From Apteryx mantelli (lineage: Eukaryota > Chordata > Aves > Apterygiformes > Apterygidae), in assembly GCF_036417845.1 (NCBI RefSeq), contig NC_089980.1, positions 112,183,169 to 112,247,168 of the forward strand: a DNA stretch of 64,000 nt. Direction: 5' to 3'. This document shows positions 29,301 through 39,323 of this stretch, one piece after another; position 1 is the stretch's first letter; every line of letters starts with the position of its first letter. The position numbers were made by a program, and so were the translations under genes. The notes beneath the pieces were generated by a model. It saw only the letters and a program-made list of their open reading frames with translations. It did no database searches and had not been told where the DNA came from.

Positions 29301-29633
29301 GGGCTGCGGCGGGAGGTGAGAAACTCGCCCAGTTTCTGGTCGTTGAGAAAAGCCGCCGAGCAGACCGCCCCGCGGGCTGCACGGCAACTTTGAGGAGCGA
29401 GACTCACCCAGGACGTTGCCGACGAGCGCCACGATGAACACAATGATGTAGCCCGCGATCAGCGCCCATTCGTACTCTTTGGGGTGCAAATACTCCTTCC
29501 AGAGGTACCGCAGGAACTCCTCGTCATCGTAGTCGGTGGAAGGGGTTAAGAAAGCCCGCGTTTCATTCAGCTCTGGGGAGGACGACCAGTTCCTGCAGGG
29601 CGGGTAGTCGTCCTCCGGGCTGGTGCCGGACAT
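5191..29633 (-). CDS. HCRTR2: HCRTR2 orexin/hypocretin receptor 2, exons 1-4 joined (3' part outside window)
   Basis: Join on the minus strand: 29633-29408, 14119-13941, 12508-12265, 5306-5191, giving 765 coding bases (255 residues) with no stop. The family is a Gq-coupled class A GPCR of the plasma membrane that binds orexin-A and -B and promotes wakefulness and feeding drive. Visible landmarks: acidic N-terminal segment YDDEEF (35-40), TM1 with GNVL (N73), TM2 with LSLAD (D101), Cys128 at the top of TM3, DRW instead of DRY at 152-154 as in orexin receptors, TM4 Trp178, extracellular loop 2 Cys211 (expected partner of Cys128), and TM5 Pro236. Human OX2R is 444 residues, so TM6, TM7 and the C-tail (exons 5-7) are missing here and expected left of base 1. 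The residue match to human OX2R over TM1-TM5 is far closer than I would expect for OX1R. The family assignment is from memory of the human protein, not a search. Confidence 0.97.
5553..5585. repeat. Short TATCTG/TATG microsatellite
   Basis: Imperfect tandem units of CTGTAT and ATGTAT lie in the intron between exons 3 and 4. Confidence 0.6.
6505..6650 (-). mobile_element. MIR/L2-type conserved 3' tail, degenerate
   Basis: The segment CCTCACAACAATCCTGT at about 6524-6540 is followed by a degenerate match to the familiar order of 'cacaggtggagagatta', 'gaaactggaa', 'catgactta' and 'cacagaaggtcagtgagg'. This order matches the reverse-complement tail shared by MIR SINEs and L2 LINEs. It is much diverged, consistent with an ancient insertion predating birds. 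The call is from memory of the consensus. Confidence 0.55.
12265..12508 (-). CDS. HCRTR2: HCRTR2 coding exon 3 (TM3, TM4, second extracellular loop)
   Basis: This exon has 244 bases, residues 136-216 plus one base of codon 217. The acceptor is tctttag|ACAG at 12509/12508 and the donor GGGGAG|gtgagt at 12265/12264, phase 1. It encodes most of TM3 (TVSVSVSVLTLSCIALDRW), the DRW motif at 152-154, intracellular loop 2 (AICHPLMFKSTAKRARNS), TM4 with Trp178 and Pro187, and extracellular loop 2 with Cys194, the sequon N203-K-T and Cys211. Changes from human are conservative, such as IIIIWVV for IVIIWIV and DEHW for DERW. An in-frame reading past the donor (CVIDHKH) is intronic read-through and not part of the protein. 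Confidence 0.97.
12509..13940 (-). other. HCRTR2: HCRTR2 intron 2
   Basis: The intron is 1,432 bases with GT-AG ends (donor gtattg, acceptor tttag), phase 0. It is AT-rich. I see no repeat or additional exon I can name. Confidence 0.88.
13941..14119 (-). CDS. HCRTR2: HCRTR2 coding exon 2 (TM1 end, TM2, first extracellular loop)
   Basis: This exon has 179 bases, residues 76-135. The acceptor is ...aaattcag|TTTGC at 14120/14119 and the donor TTACAG|gtattg at 13941/13940. With the last base of exon 1 it gives exactly 60 codons, leaving phase 0. It encodes the first intracellular loop (WKNHHMRT), TM2 with the sodium-pocket Asp101 in LSLAD, the first extracellular loop (DITETWFFGQ), and Cys128 at the head of TM3, the expected disulphide partner of Cys211. 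The family's binding-pocket residues in TM2/TM3 (ITCLPATLVV, KVIPYLQ) are intact. The donor gtattg is weaker than gtaagt but fits the conserved exon boundary. Confidence 0.97.
15190..15960 (-). mobile_element. Ancient degenerate CR1 LINE, minus strand, split by a T-rich tract
   Basis: At 15206-15290 the order 'cacagaa...ccagaata...gttagaagggtcctcaggaggt' followed by a degenerate 'agctagagttaagcc' fits the reverse complement of a CR1 3' UTR. At 15730-15900 'catatgtgaagattgttatc', 'tctcttcccag' and 'ttgttgctgttctctggatg' fit the reverse complement of the CR1 ORF2 C-terminal region. The order is as expected for one old minus-strand copy. The middle is eroded and holds a pyrimidine tract. The family call is from memory and the exact ends are uncertain. 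Confidence 0.6.
15664..15702. repeat. Pyrimidine tract of T runs broken by single C
   Basis: Runs of 7-9 T are separated by single C over about 39 bases. Read on the minus strand (the HCRTR2 sense strand) it is a purine tract of A runs. Confidence 0.85.
21843..21882. repeat. (CA)n/(CATA)n microsatellite
   Basis: CATA units grade into about eight CA units. The tract is likely polymorphic in length and lies in intron 1 of HCRTR2. Confidence 0.8.
22380..22975. other. GC-rich patch, probably a remnant of an unidentified dispersed repeat
   Basis: Composition changes abruptly from the AT-rich intron to GC-rich, with several CpG and CTG/CCTGG runs, and back again. The phrase AACTTGCCTGG occurs twice (about 22793 and 22846). 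The three overlapping open frames here lack recognisable domains and are likely composition artefacts. An old LTR or other repeat is possible, but I cannot find both ends or name a family. Confidence 0.3.
27992..28027. repeat. Alternating GT/GC tract (Z-DNA-prone) at the CpG island edge
   Basis: Uninterrupted purine-pyrimidine alternation for 36 bases (GTGTGTGTGCGTGTGTGTGT, then GCGCACACGCGCGTGC). It sits exactly where AT-rich intron gives way to the CpG island. Such alternation favours left-handed DNA under negative supercoiling behind a polymerase. No gene is encoded. Confidence 0.8.
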
Positions 29634-30150
29634 CCCTGGCGGCGGTCCGGCTCGGAGCAGAGCCGCTCAGCGCTCCAGCGCGCGCTCCAGCCCGTCCATC
29701 GAGGCGCGGCGCGCGGCGGCGCGTGGGGAGACGGGCAGAAAGTGACGCGGGAGCGGGGGAAGCCAATGCGGGCCGAGCCTGGGCTCCGCGCCGGCCCCGC
29801 GGCGCTCCGCGGGCGCGCAGGGCGCGCGGCCGCCCCCCCTCCCCCCCCGCCCGGCGGGAGCCGGCCCCGCGGCGCGGCGCGGCGCGGCGCGGCGGGCGCA
29901 GGGCCCCGGCTCCCCCGCCGGGAAAGCCGCGGGGGCTCTGCGCGGCGCCGGCTGCCTCCTGCAGACCGCGCGCGTTCACGCAGAGCCTCCCCTGCCCCCC
30001 TCTGCTGCCCCCCTGCCCGCCCGCAGCCGCCTCTCTTGTCCCGCTCTTAGACATCGCGTATTAAAGCACACGAAGTCAAGACACTTGCGCGTTAAAGGGC
30101 ACGAGTTCACGCGCAGCGGTGGGAGGCCGCTGGGTGAAGGCCGCTGTTAA
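28020..30150. promoter_or_regulatory. HCRTR2: CpG island over HCRTR2 promoter, exon 1 and start of intron 1
   Basis: About 2.1 kb of very high G+C with dense CpG, in contrast to AT-rich flanks on both sides. It includes exon 1 and extends about 1.4 kb into intron 1 and about 0.5 kb upstream of the ATG. No TATA box is evident, so dispersed initiation is likely. Upstream of the ATG in minus-strand sense there are GC boxes (CCGCCC on the plus strand at 29847-29852 and 30017-30022) and an inverted CCAAT box (29763-29767, about 130 bases from the ATG). There is also a TGACG half-site (29743-29747) and a five-fold GGCGC tandem (about 29871-29895). The many long open frames are composition artefacts. 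Confidence 0.85.
29408..29633 (-). CDS. HCRTR2: HCRTR2 coding exon 1 (N-terminus and TM1)
   Basis: This exon has 226 coding bases, residues 1-75 plus the first base of codon 76. The start ATG at 29633-29631 is chosen because the N-terminus (MSGT..., PPCRNWSS, ELNET) aligns with mammalian OX2R; the context is GGGATGT, with G at -3. Two N-glycosylation sequons are visible: N15-W-S and N23-E-T. Residues 34-54 form the acidic, aromatic segment that in this family makes an amphipathic helix beside the peptide-binding pocket. TM1 covers about 57-78. The donor reads CTGG|gtgagt at 29407, phase 1. There is no signal peptide, as usual for this family. The exon sits inside a CpG island, so many long overlapping open frames here on both strands are artefacts. 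The 5' UTR and transcription start cannot be fixed from sequence. Confidence 0.96.
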
Positions 30151-31429
30151 AAACCGGTGGCTAATGAGCCCTTCTCCTCAGGGTGCCCCTTAAAAAGTTC
30201 TGCTGGGTATGTGACCCAAATAGATGAATTAAAACCAGTGGAAAAATCAAAAAAGGTGCTGAAGAGACACGTGTGTAGTTTTGTTGGGTTTTGGTATCAC
30301 GAGAGCTCGTTGTGGGCTTCAGCCTAGTGTGCAGGCTCCCTGCACTGAGGCTGCCTTGGCCGCCCAGCTCGGGGCCTCAGGAGAATGGTTCGCGCTGCTC
30401 GGCTCTTCCCGACCCAGCTGACCCGGCAGAGAGCTGAGCAGAGCCCAGAGGCCAGGCGCTGCTTAAGCAGGTCATTGCTTCCTGGACTATTTTCATATTT
30501 TGCCCAGCGTACGATTCCTGAAAGTGAAGGGACAACAAGTCTGGGCTTGTCCCTCCTGGCTGAAAAAAACCCCTGTTATTCAGGTAATTTGTTAGTTTTT
30601 TCACTTCCTAGCTGAATAATTTAATGAGCAGGATATAAGCACCACTTCCACAGTGAAATGACACACCTGGCTCTCTTAAGCCAGTTAAGTAAAGTAATTT
30701 ATGTATAGGGTCTGCATCTCCACAAGAGTGAAGGAACTATGGTGTTACTCTAATTCCAACACATGCATCCTAGAGAGGCAGAAATTCAAAAACACTCTAG
30801 TGCTTAGCTCTAGACAGTACTTAATCATTCTTTATAGGCATGCAGCCTGCTCTGCTGACTGCAAAGTCCAACACAGCATATGCACACCTGTTGTTGCCAT
30901 TGAGCACCTATTTCTATAGATCTGCTCTCTTTGCTTTAGTTCCCTCTCCATAAAATAAAGAAAAAATCTCTTTTATTCCACAGGGAAGTTGAGAGGACAT
31001 TTTAGCATAAATACATTAAAGAATGAGATATGCTCAGATATAAAGGTAGGATCCGCACCTATCTTACATACATTAGAAAGATAGACTTTGCAAGCCTTAT
31101 AAATAAAGACTAGACACTCTGCACATAATGAAAACATCTAGAGTGTATTAGTTGTGGTATGAGGCTTTGGAAGGTATTTATGATCTCCTGAGAATGCAGG
31201 AATGTAGGTGTATTTGGTACACAATAGAAGCAGATGTTTAAGGGGCTTGTCATGATCTTCACTAATGGTGAACAGACATAGAACATGACTATTTGGTGGT
31301 TGGTAACAGATAATCACATTTGTACTCCAGCTTGTTTCATGTGTTACAGTGTTTTTCCATGACTTCAATATTTGTTTCCAAGTTGACATAAACTCTGAAA
31401 CAGATGAAGCCTTTTTTTAACATAGAGTG
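30151..31429. other. Intergenic DNA upstream of HCRTR2, nothing recognised
   Basis: From the edge of the CpG island to the first CR1 relic. Short open frames only. I see no repeat or exon I can name. Confidence 0.7.
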
Positions 31430-32215
31430 CCAGAAGTGAAGGAGTGTACCCTTCTCCTCACCAACAGTAAGGAACTGAATCAAAGAAATATAAATAGTAA
31501 GAATCAACACGGTTTTATGAAAAATGGATCTTACAACTCATTGTTTTTCAGCAAGATTACAAGTTTGATTGATAAAGGCAACTGCACAAATTTGGTATTC
31601 CTAGACTGCTGTAAGACATTTGCTTTAATTGGTACAGCACATTCTGATTAGGGAGACAGGATAATAAGGAATCAATATGGCACACATTATAAAGATTAAA
31701 AACTAGCTAACTAACAGGTCTCAGAATGAAATAGTAAGTGAAGAATCATCACTGAGCCTGTGCATTTCTACAGGTCTCAAGCAGGTCAACTCTTGGTTCT
31801 ATTACACTCAACATTCAATGACCTTGAAGAAGATGGTTACAAAGATCAGGAAGAAACAGCTAAACACAGCCTCCCATCATGAATCCATACCCTAAAAAGT
31901 TAATGTGATCCTTGATGGTATGAATACTTACAACTGTATAGCTGCGAATGTAGATTAAGGTATGCAGAAGTATAAGGGAAACTTGACTAACGAGGTAAAA
32001 CCTGCAACATGTACAACAACCTACTACTTAGCAAATGCTTATCAACTTGAGTCACTACAGCTGTACATTTTAAAATCAAGATTGGATGCCTTTCTAAAAG
32101 ATAAGTGCTAGTTCAAATGGGAATTAATTCAGAAAAGTCATATGACCTGCAATATACAGGAGGTTAGACCAGGTGATTACAATAGTCCCTTTTGGCTTTC
32201 CAATCTCTGAAAGTG
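31430..32215 (+). mobile_element. Ancient CR1 LINE 3' part, plus strand
   Basis: Several pieces appear in the right order for a CR1 ORF2 C-terminal half and 3' UTR. These are a degenerate reverse transcriptase segment around 'ggttttatgaaaaatggat', then 'aactagctaactaacaggtc', then 'caatgaccttgaagaag'. The 3' end has 'agattggatgcctttctaaa', 'gggaattaattcag' and 'ggaggttagaccaggtgat', closing with 'gtcccttttggcttt'. This matches, from memory, the old CR1 3' end common to turtles, crocodilians and birds. Frames are broken by many stops, so no active protein remains. Confidence 0.82.
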
Positions 32216-35114
32216 TATTAGCAAAATAGAATCATCCAATGAATTTTAATGCTGATTTATCTTTTTTTTTTTTTAAAAAAAATCATATATATATAATTAT
32301 AATTATATTTGCACCAAAACTAATGCAATTTAAATTTGTCCCTTTTACATGAAAGTGAACAGTAAATGCTCAAAATTTATAACTCTTATTTCGTTAACTG
32401 TTTTTTCAGTTCAAAACCCATTTAACATGTGGTTTTAGAAATTTATAAAACAAAGAATATACTGGCTACTCAGCATCTAAAAGAAGTATAAATTCAAGGT
32501 TATATCTATTAAACTTTTTACCTCAAGAGAGTAGTGTCTCATACTTTATTTAGCTAAAAGGTTCACATACATTAATATCTTTTCTAATCCATAAATTTCC
32601 ACCACTAATCCCAAAATATTGAAATGAAATTATCAGCCCTGGAAGATGTGTCTTGTGACTTTTTATGCCACTTATTATATGATATTAGACCATGTGAATA
32701 TAAATCAAACACAATTTTATGCTTTATTCCATCTGATAGCTCAAAGGAACTGGCGTTCATAGAGAGCAAACCAACTCTGTTTCAGCATCCAAAATTTATT
32801 GCTTTGTCAAGCACATTTTTCCCCTCCAAAATAATCATTCTACTGCAGACTTACGTTTGTATTAATCACACAAATAGGCCACATTTCTTCATATGTAAGA
32901 GACTAACCCTTTCATTTTAAAATCTATTTGATTCAGAGGATTATTTCCATACCAATCTAATAGTATATTAAATTAAGAGCCTTTTTTCACAGCAGAACAA
33001 GCTTTAAATTTTTTGAAAGCTTTAGTTAAAAAGGCAGATGAGCCTGAGGGTTACTGTTCAACTTTTGCTGAACATACCACATAAGCACAGCTGCTGGGGA
33101 GAAATACGCTGCTGTATTGACAGTAAAGATGAATTGTGTGAATATGCCCTCTTTCTCATCTTCCTTTGACTGTTCTGATTTAATAGCTCTTATCTGCCCC
33201 CTTTCTCTCTATTATGCAATATGTCACATCATGGCTCAACAGAAAAACAATCTTCTTGTTTATTTGCTGGAGCCATCCTGCTCAGTCATGTCCCAGATTT
33301 TGGCTGTGAAGCCCCTCTGCTATCTTTCCTCCCTTAGTAGTATCAAGGTGGATCTGCTGCTTCCCTGGCAGCAGCACTAAGTAGCTCCTGTGAAACAGTT
33401 GGGCTATCATCAGCTAAACAGATTGTGAAGAAGGGAAGATATTATTTAAGTAAGAAGAGAGAAGCTAAGAGCAGAAGAGAAAGACTGATAGAAAAAGCAG
33501 GTTCGGAAATCTCTGCAGCCATAAAATTCCATGGGGAAAGGGTAATAACTACCAGCCACTAAGGTGTAAGGAGCCACAAAAGAAAATGAATGCTATATAG
33601 TTTATGAAAAGAATGGACTAATCAGCAAACCTTATAACTGAACATAACCATGGTCCACCAAACAACATACCTGCAGAAACACCCTTCCTTTAGGATCTCT
33701 TTTGTCTTAGCATTAATTTAGTAATAAACTGTAAGTTTAAAAGGCAAGATTAGTTTTAACATGATATATATTATTCAGACGTGCTACTGAATTTTTGGAA
33801 CCCCTGGTGATGCAAGAAACATCCATCAGTTAACCTTGTTTAGCCAACCTCAGGCATTTTTCTCTTCATATACAGAAAGCAGGGTCTCATTCAGCAGGAT
33901 CCTGTTTTAAAAATTCCAGCGAGCTTGCTAAGGCACTGTTACACAAATTTACAAGAATATCAGCTATAGTGTATTGATTTATTTGTTCGTTAATGCCATT
34001 AAAATGAGGCACAGCCAGGGTGAGTTGCTCTAACACTACAGTGATCAAATAAGAAAAGATCAGCAGTTGATTAAATCATTGACATCACCATCATCAATAT
34101 CCACCAGTGTATTTTAAGTGAAAAGGTCGGATTCTAGTCTCATTCACACTGCTGTAAATTATAAGCAACTTCATTCGTGTCAGTAGGGTTACTTTGCTGT
34201 AATACAAATTGAAATGATACATTCCATAGTTGGGCAAATGCAGATGACCTAAAAGTCATATGAGAATTTGAGCCTTGGTGAAAATTTTATTGTGCAGCCA
34301 CCAAGAGAAATGCCCACCACCTTTACTGTATATTATAGGTATAATTTCCAACTAGGTACAATTCTTATTTAAAAAAACAAAAAAATAAGAAAAAAATCAA
34401 TGCAAGTACACTGCTCCTCCATCCATTTCCTGGGCCATTTGCTTATTAACCTCTAAGTACTAAACGTAGTTCAGAAAAAAAATGGCAATTCCATTTGCAA
34501 TATGCACTCCTCCACCAAGTCTACGAAGATTTAAAAACAAACAAATCATTAATGGTCAGGGCACAGATATAACCTTGATATAACAAATTACAACATGCCT
34601 TTCCCCCAAATGTCCCTGAGCTGTATACAGAAGCCAAAAGAGGGATGGCTTTTTACTCTTTCTCATAGGACAAGATGCATCCAGTGAAAATACCAGTCAG
34701 CAAGTTTAAATAAGCAAAAAAGAAAGAAATACTTCTTCACATTATGTTTATATTCTTGAGTATTTTGAGGAATACCTACAAGGAAGGGGCACAGAGCTTT
34801 TTGATAAAAGGATTTGGTTATTTTAACAGAAATCAATGCCTTTCAGGTGAACTTAGCACAACATCTAGTGGTCTAGAAAAAAATGTATTGTTTATAGAAA
34901 GTAATGGAGATTACAGCTCTGGGTCTTTAAAACATGTGGCAAGGGGCAATCTCTACTCTGCAGAATGTGCACCTAAAGTAGAGAAGACAAATTAAGAGTG
35001 GGAAGCAGAACAGTCACAGAGATGGTTTTAAGTGACATATCACTTTCAGTCATACAGAAGATAAATGACAGAGTCAAGGCTATGATCAGTATTTTCTGCA
35101 TTCAGGTTCACTGA
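32216..35114. other. Intergenic DNA, nothing recognised apart from low-complexity AT
   Basis: AT-rich. It begins with a T13A8 run at about 32262-32282 followed by an AT-only stretch to about 32309. The open frames at 32624-32920 and 33117-33380 are short, and I see no domain in them. Confidence 0.65.
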
Positions 35115-35605
35115 CCTACTGGGCCATACTGACATTAGATCAGACCAAAAGTACTGGATTTTCTGTATGTTTTCCTCAGACTATTTCTTTCTTTGTTCTC
35201 TAGTCCCTTATAAAAGCAGTCCATACAAGATGAGGTCAAAGATCCCTCTAATCTCTATTACATCTCTGACAGTGTCCAGGAGTAGATGTTTAGAGAACGA
35301 TATGAAAGCAAGACAAGTTTGCAGTGATACTTTCCATCATTACAGCTTTCCATCTTTGTGCAGTCACCAAGTTTGCAGCTTCCTGAGGCAAACCATTTTT
35401 GGTATAGTTAATAGGTGTTTATGGATTTTTCTTCTGATAAAGTTGTTCTATTGTTTTCTGAACCCATCCAACTTCTAGCTTTCACAATAACTAGAAGCAA
35501 TGATTTCCATGGTTTGTTACAATTTTCCTCCTTTGCTATCTTTAAACCTTCTGCTGGATAATTTTATTTGGTTTGCTTGTTCATATATTGTAAGAAATAG
35601 AATAA
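35115..35605 (-). mobile_element. Ancient CR1 LINE fragment, minus strand
   Basis: Reading the plus strand gives a degenerate version of the common reverse-complement CR1 tail: 'ttagatcagaccaaaagt', 'atctctgacagtgtcc', 'tgaacccatccaacttctag', 'gatttccatggtttgt', then 'cttctgctggataattttat'. The order matches the consensus as I recall it ('gggtcagaccaatggtccat...gacagtggcc...gttccacaggtt...cctgctgcctattaattt'). It lies 33 bases left of the younger CR1 copy. Confidence 0.65.
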
Positions 35606-35637
35606 ATGAGAGCACAGTTAGCAGAGGTAGCCAGCAG

Positions 35638-36042
35638 ATCACAGAATCACAGAATGGTTGAGTTTGGAGTGGAGCACTAGAGATCATCTAGTCCATCACC
35701 CCTTTTAAAGCAGGATCACTGAAAGCACATTCCCCAGGACCCTGTCCAGATGGCTTTTGAACATCTCAAAGGATGGAGACTCCACAATCCCTCTGGGCAA
35801 CCTGTTACCTTCACAGTAAAGAAGTTTTTCCCTATGTTCAGATGGACCTTCCTGTGTTTCAGTTTGCGCCCGCTGCCTCTCATCCTGTCACTGGGCTCCA
35901 CTGAAAAGTGTCTGGCTCCATTGTCTTTACACCCTCTCTTCAGATATTTATATACATTGATAAGATCCTCCTGGAGCCTTCTCTTTTCCAGGCTGAACAG
36001 TCCCAACTCTCTCAGCCTCTCCTTGTATGACAGATGCTGCCT
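35638..36042 (-). mobile_element. CR1 LINE 3' end, avian type, minus strand, 5'-truncated
   Basis: The plus strand starts with ATCACAGAATCACAGAATGG, the reverse complement of the tandem octamer that ends avian CR1 elements. Next come 'agagatcatctagtccat', the 3' UTR and the end of ORF2 up to the [24 protein letters not shown] segment, here degenerate. About 405 bases remain. It is 5'-truncated, as most CR1 copies are, and abuts another CR1 of opposite orientation. Confidence 0.92.
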
Positions 36043-36543
36043 TCATGAAGCTCAGTAAAGGAAAGCGCCCCCAGGGAGGAATAACCCCATGCATTAGTAC
36101 AGACTGGGGGTTGACCTGCTGGAAAGCAGCTTTGCAGAGAAGGACCTGGGGGTCCAGGTGGACAATAAATTGAATATGAGCCAGCAGTGTGCCCTCGTGG
36201 CCAAGAAGGACAATGGTATCCTGGGCTGCATCAGGAAGAGTGTTGGCAGCAGGTGGAGGGAGGTGATCCTCCCCCTCTACTCAGCCCTGGTGAGGCCCCA
36301 TCTGGAGTGCTGTGTCCAGTTCTGGACTCCCCAGTACAGGAGGGATGTGGCACTATTGGAGCAAGTCCAGCGAAGGGCTACAAAGATGATTAGGGGACTG
36401 GAGCATCTCTCTTATGAGGAAAGGCTGAGAGAGCTGGGCCTGTTTAGCCTGGAGAAGAGAAGGCTGAGAGGAGATCTTATCAACGTGCACAAGTATCTGA
36501 AGGGAGGGTGTCGAGAGGATGGAGCCAGACTCTTTTCAGTGAA
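36042..36543 (+). mobile_element. CR1 LINE ORF2 C-terminal fragment, plus strand, lacking the 3' UTR
   Basis: The open frame at 36158-36550 encodes the C-terminal end of the CR1 reverse transcriptase ORF2: [16 protein letters not shown], then [17 protein letters not shown], then [20 protein letters not shown]. The sequence stops at 'ctcttttcagtg', where the ORF2 end and 3' UTR would follow. Loss of the 3' end is unusual for LINEs, which are normally truncated at the 5' end. It is about 18% different from the neighbouring minus copy over their shared 120 bases by my hand count, with subfamily-like changes, so the two are probably separate insertions. Confidence 0.9.
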
Positions 36544-36854
36544 AAACTAAACAGTGCAACAGTGAAACAGTGAAATAATCATTTATTTCTAATATTTGTC
36601 CCCTCACTGTCAACCACTTCTCAAACACAAAAGGACCCTTAAGAAGACAGTTTAGCTTCATAAAGAGTATTTGAAAGACCATTGAAAGTAGAACATTTTT
36701 TGAAAACAAACTTATATGTCATAAACCATTGCATTGTTGATGTCTTATTAAGAGAAACATAACAGATCTGTGATGCATACCTTCCCTCTCCCAAAAACAT
36801 TTTGATACCTTCCTATTATATGTATTCACATTTCTACTATTATATCAAATTGTG

Positions 36855-37090
36855 AAGTATAGGATACAGACTTACCAGTCTTTATTATTTCAGATTCCTC
36901 TGGGGGCTCTTTAAAAGTCTGGCTACATGTTTGATACCTTTCACTGCTCCTGTACTGTTTTTGACTAGAAGTTACATGTTATAGTTATTGGGCCAATAAT
37001 TCAGTGTTTTAACTCCTTTAGCACCCGTTGTAAGTGTCAACTGGTCTTGGAAATCTTTTAGGGCTATATATTTTGTCTAAGATGAAAAAT
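36855..37090 (-). mobile_element. Ancient CR1 LINE ORF2 fragment, minus strand
   Basis: The plus strand reads 'gacttaccagtctttattat', 'gggggctctttaaaagtctg', 'ttaactcctttagcacccg' and 'tgtcaactggtcttgg'. This is the order of the reverse-complement CR1 reverse transcriptase region ('ctaaccggtctgtaatttcc...ccctttttaaagatggg...gagttcctttagaactcttg...ccatctggtcctgg', from memory). The frames are dead. The surroundings to 38.0 kb may hold more of the same element, but I cannot align them. Confidence 0.65.
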
Positions 37091-39323
37091 ACTTGCAGAC
37101 TGCCAGAAGTTCCTACATCACTTGTACATAGGAATTGCTGGCTATGAAACAAGCCAGGTATGACCTGGTTTATGTCCATGCTGCTTAAACCCTTTTCCTT
37201 CCATTCCGCAGAATGTCCTGATCATGTGCTGGCTGCCAATTTGGAATGATCTCTAGGTTAAGCCAGCCCCTGAACTGTGCCAGGGAATTGCTTGAGAGAG
37301 GTTTGATCCTGTGCCATGGTCCTGTCCAACTTACTATTGTAGACATACCTACTAAGTTCCACTGAATGTCTTCCTTACTTCTGAATTGCCTGTCTGTCCA
37401 AATCCTCACTTAAAACAGCCATTTCAGGTTATCTGCCTTGTATTTTAGATTTTCAGACTTTGCATGGAAGTGTTCATAGATATGTGCCTGCTTTTTGCGT
37501 GTTTTTGGGTGTTTGCATATGTGTTTAAATGAGACTCTATTCATTTAGTCTTTTTTTTGCTGTCACTTGTTCGAATTTTGCTGACTTTTGCTCTAAGCTT
37601 CATCGGAATACAGAGTACGTAACTTCACCTCTGGGGGATGAATCATCTCAAATTGTGTACTTTTCAACATGTTGGCTTTCAGATCATTAGTTTGAAAATT
37701 TTCCTATAACTATTTTGATTTTTAGTATCATCAAAGGATTTAATTTTCTTTGGATGGACCACCTCCCTCCTGTATAAGGTCCATTTATTCTTAAAGTTTT
37801 CTCATTTCCTAATTTCTTTTGCTCTTCCTAATTTCTATTGCTAATTTCCTCTGTTCTTCTCTATGCCATTTTCTCAACCACATATAGACATCTTGCACTC
37901 TCTCTAGCCCTGTGTATGGTACTAAGAACATTTCTCAACACGTTTCCCTTGAAGTATTTATACTACCTGTTCCTACTATACTCTTAATGTGACTTCTTGA
38001 GATTTACATTTTTACCCTGTCATCAGAAAACAACACAGAAATATTTTATCATGAGAGTGGTATGCAAAGCATCAAAATCATTTGGATCCATGTTTTATTC
38101 TACTGTTTGCTCTTTGATTCTTAAAGTGTGATTTCATAACCTGTTTATGCATTCGTAATTTCATGTGGCATTTAAAAACATTACTTCTGCCTAGATAGTA
38201 TATTCTTTTATACTTTATATCTTTTCCAGATTAATAAAAATATTTCAGTTAGGTAGTAGATATCTTACTTTCCTCCTGTTTTTAATCAACTGTTGCATGA
38301 ATATTTTTCTTAGTCTTTCAGTGAAATACTGACAAAGAGCTTTTAAGTGGCTATACACTACTTTGCACTGAAAAATGAAGAACTTTGCAGTTGTTTCCAT
38401 AACTGTTCTGAGGCTTCTTGTGGCATAAGAGCATACAAGATATATTGGCATACAATTTCTGAAGAAAACAATGGGCATTTCTTACGTCTTTTGATCTGAC
38501 ACCTCTTGGACAAGATTCTAATGTTTCAGCATAGACTGCGTTGATTTTTTTTTTCCTGCAGTTTGCTACTGTATCCGTAAAATGTAAAATTACTGAGGAA
38601 GACCGTTAGCAAGAAGTCTGAAACTGAACACCAAAACAGTGAAAAGCTTGGTTGCTCAGGCCCTAAGGTCATGCTGGGTCAAAAATAAATAAACAATAGA
38701 AGCTGCCTGTGCTACAGAATCACTAAAACTAGAACCTTTAGTAGTCTTCTTCAGCTCCCCAAATATTGAATATTGCATTCTGTATTCATGTGTTACTGTT
38801 AGTTACATGTTTCAGTAAGTCTTACTTTGCCTGGCTGCACATCAAAGAATACTGTCATTACTATTCATTATCCAGTTTCCCATTAGACAGCTGCTGGCTC
38901 AGATATTATTCTGTTAAACACTGTAAACTAAAGATTCAACTTGGAAAAATAAGAAAAGCTAAAAAAATAAAAGAAGGAAAAAATATCAAATAGATAAAAA
39001 GGAGAGGAAATGTTAAAAAGCCTAAATACAGAACAACCTTGTACTGGAGAAATTAGCCCAGCCTGAATATCAGATGAGTCCTTTAGTGAATTAAACCCAT
39101 ATTTTTCTATCTCATTCAAGTCACCTTGCATTTTTATGAGTCAAATCGAGCTTCAGTTCTCATGCCTGAATACCAGTCCACATGATTAGGGACAGATCTT
39201 TCTCTCTGAGGTTTTGAGCCTCAGATAATTATATTTTTGCCTACTATAAAAATCTCTTTTTATCTACAATTTAAAATTAAGATGTGTGTGTACTTTGCAG
39301 GATGAGCCTGTTAGCTATGGAGG
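37091..39323. other. Intergenic DNA, nothing recognised
   Basis: AT-rich, with a purine-rich stretch at 38940-39010. The open frame at 37185-37409 (minus) sits in a slightly GC-richer patch that looks repeat-derived, but I cannot name it. Confidence 0.55.

Larger units (their letters stand above)
14120..29407 (-). other. HCRTR2: HCRTR2 intron 1
   Basis: The intron is 15,288 bases with GT-AG ends, phase 1. From its 5' end (right) it holds the remainder of the CpG island to about 28.02 kb, the GT/GC alternating tract, and long AT-rich DNA with several homeobox-type TAATTA clusters (near 19.5 and 26.2 kb). It also holds two unexplained GC-richer patches (22.38-22.97 and 25.1-25.28 kb), a CA microsatellite, and an ancient CR1 relic (about 15.19-15.96 kb). 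The open frames at 26749-27276 and 27988-28926 have no recognisable domain and are treated as spurious. Confidence 0.85.

Noticed and set aside
35638..36543. Single CR1 insertion with 5' inversion by twin priming
   Set aside because: The orientation fits, but both halves include the same ORF2 stretch and differ too much from each other to come from one RNA.
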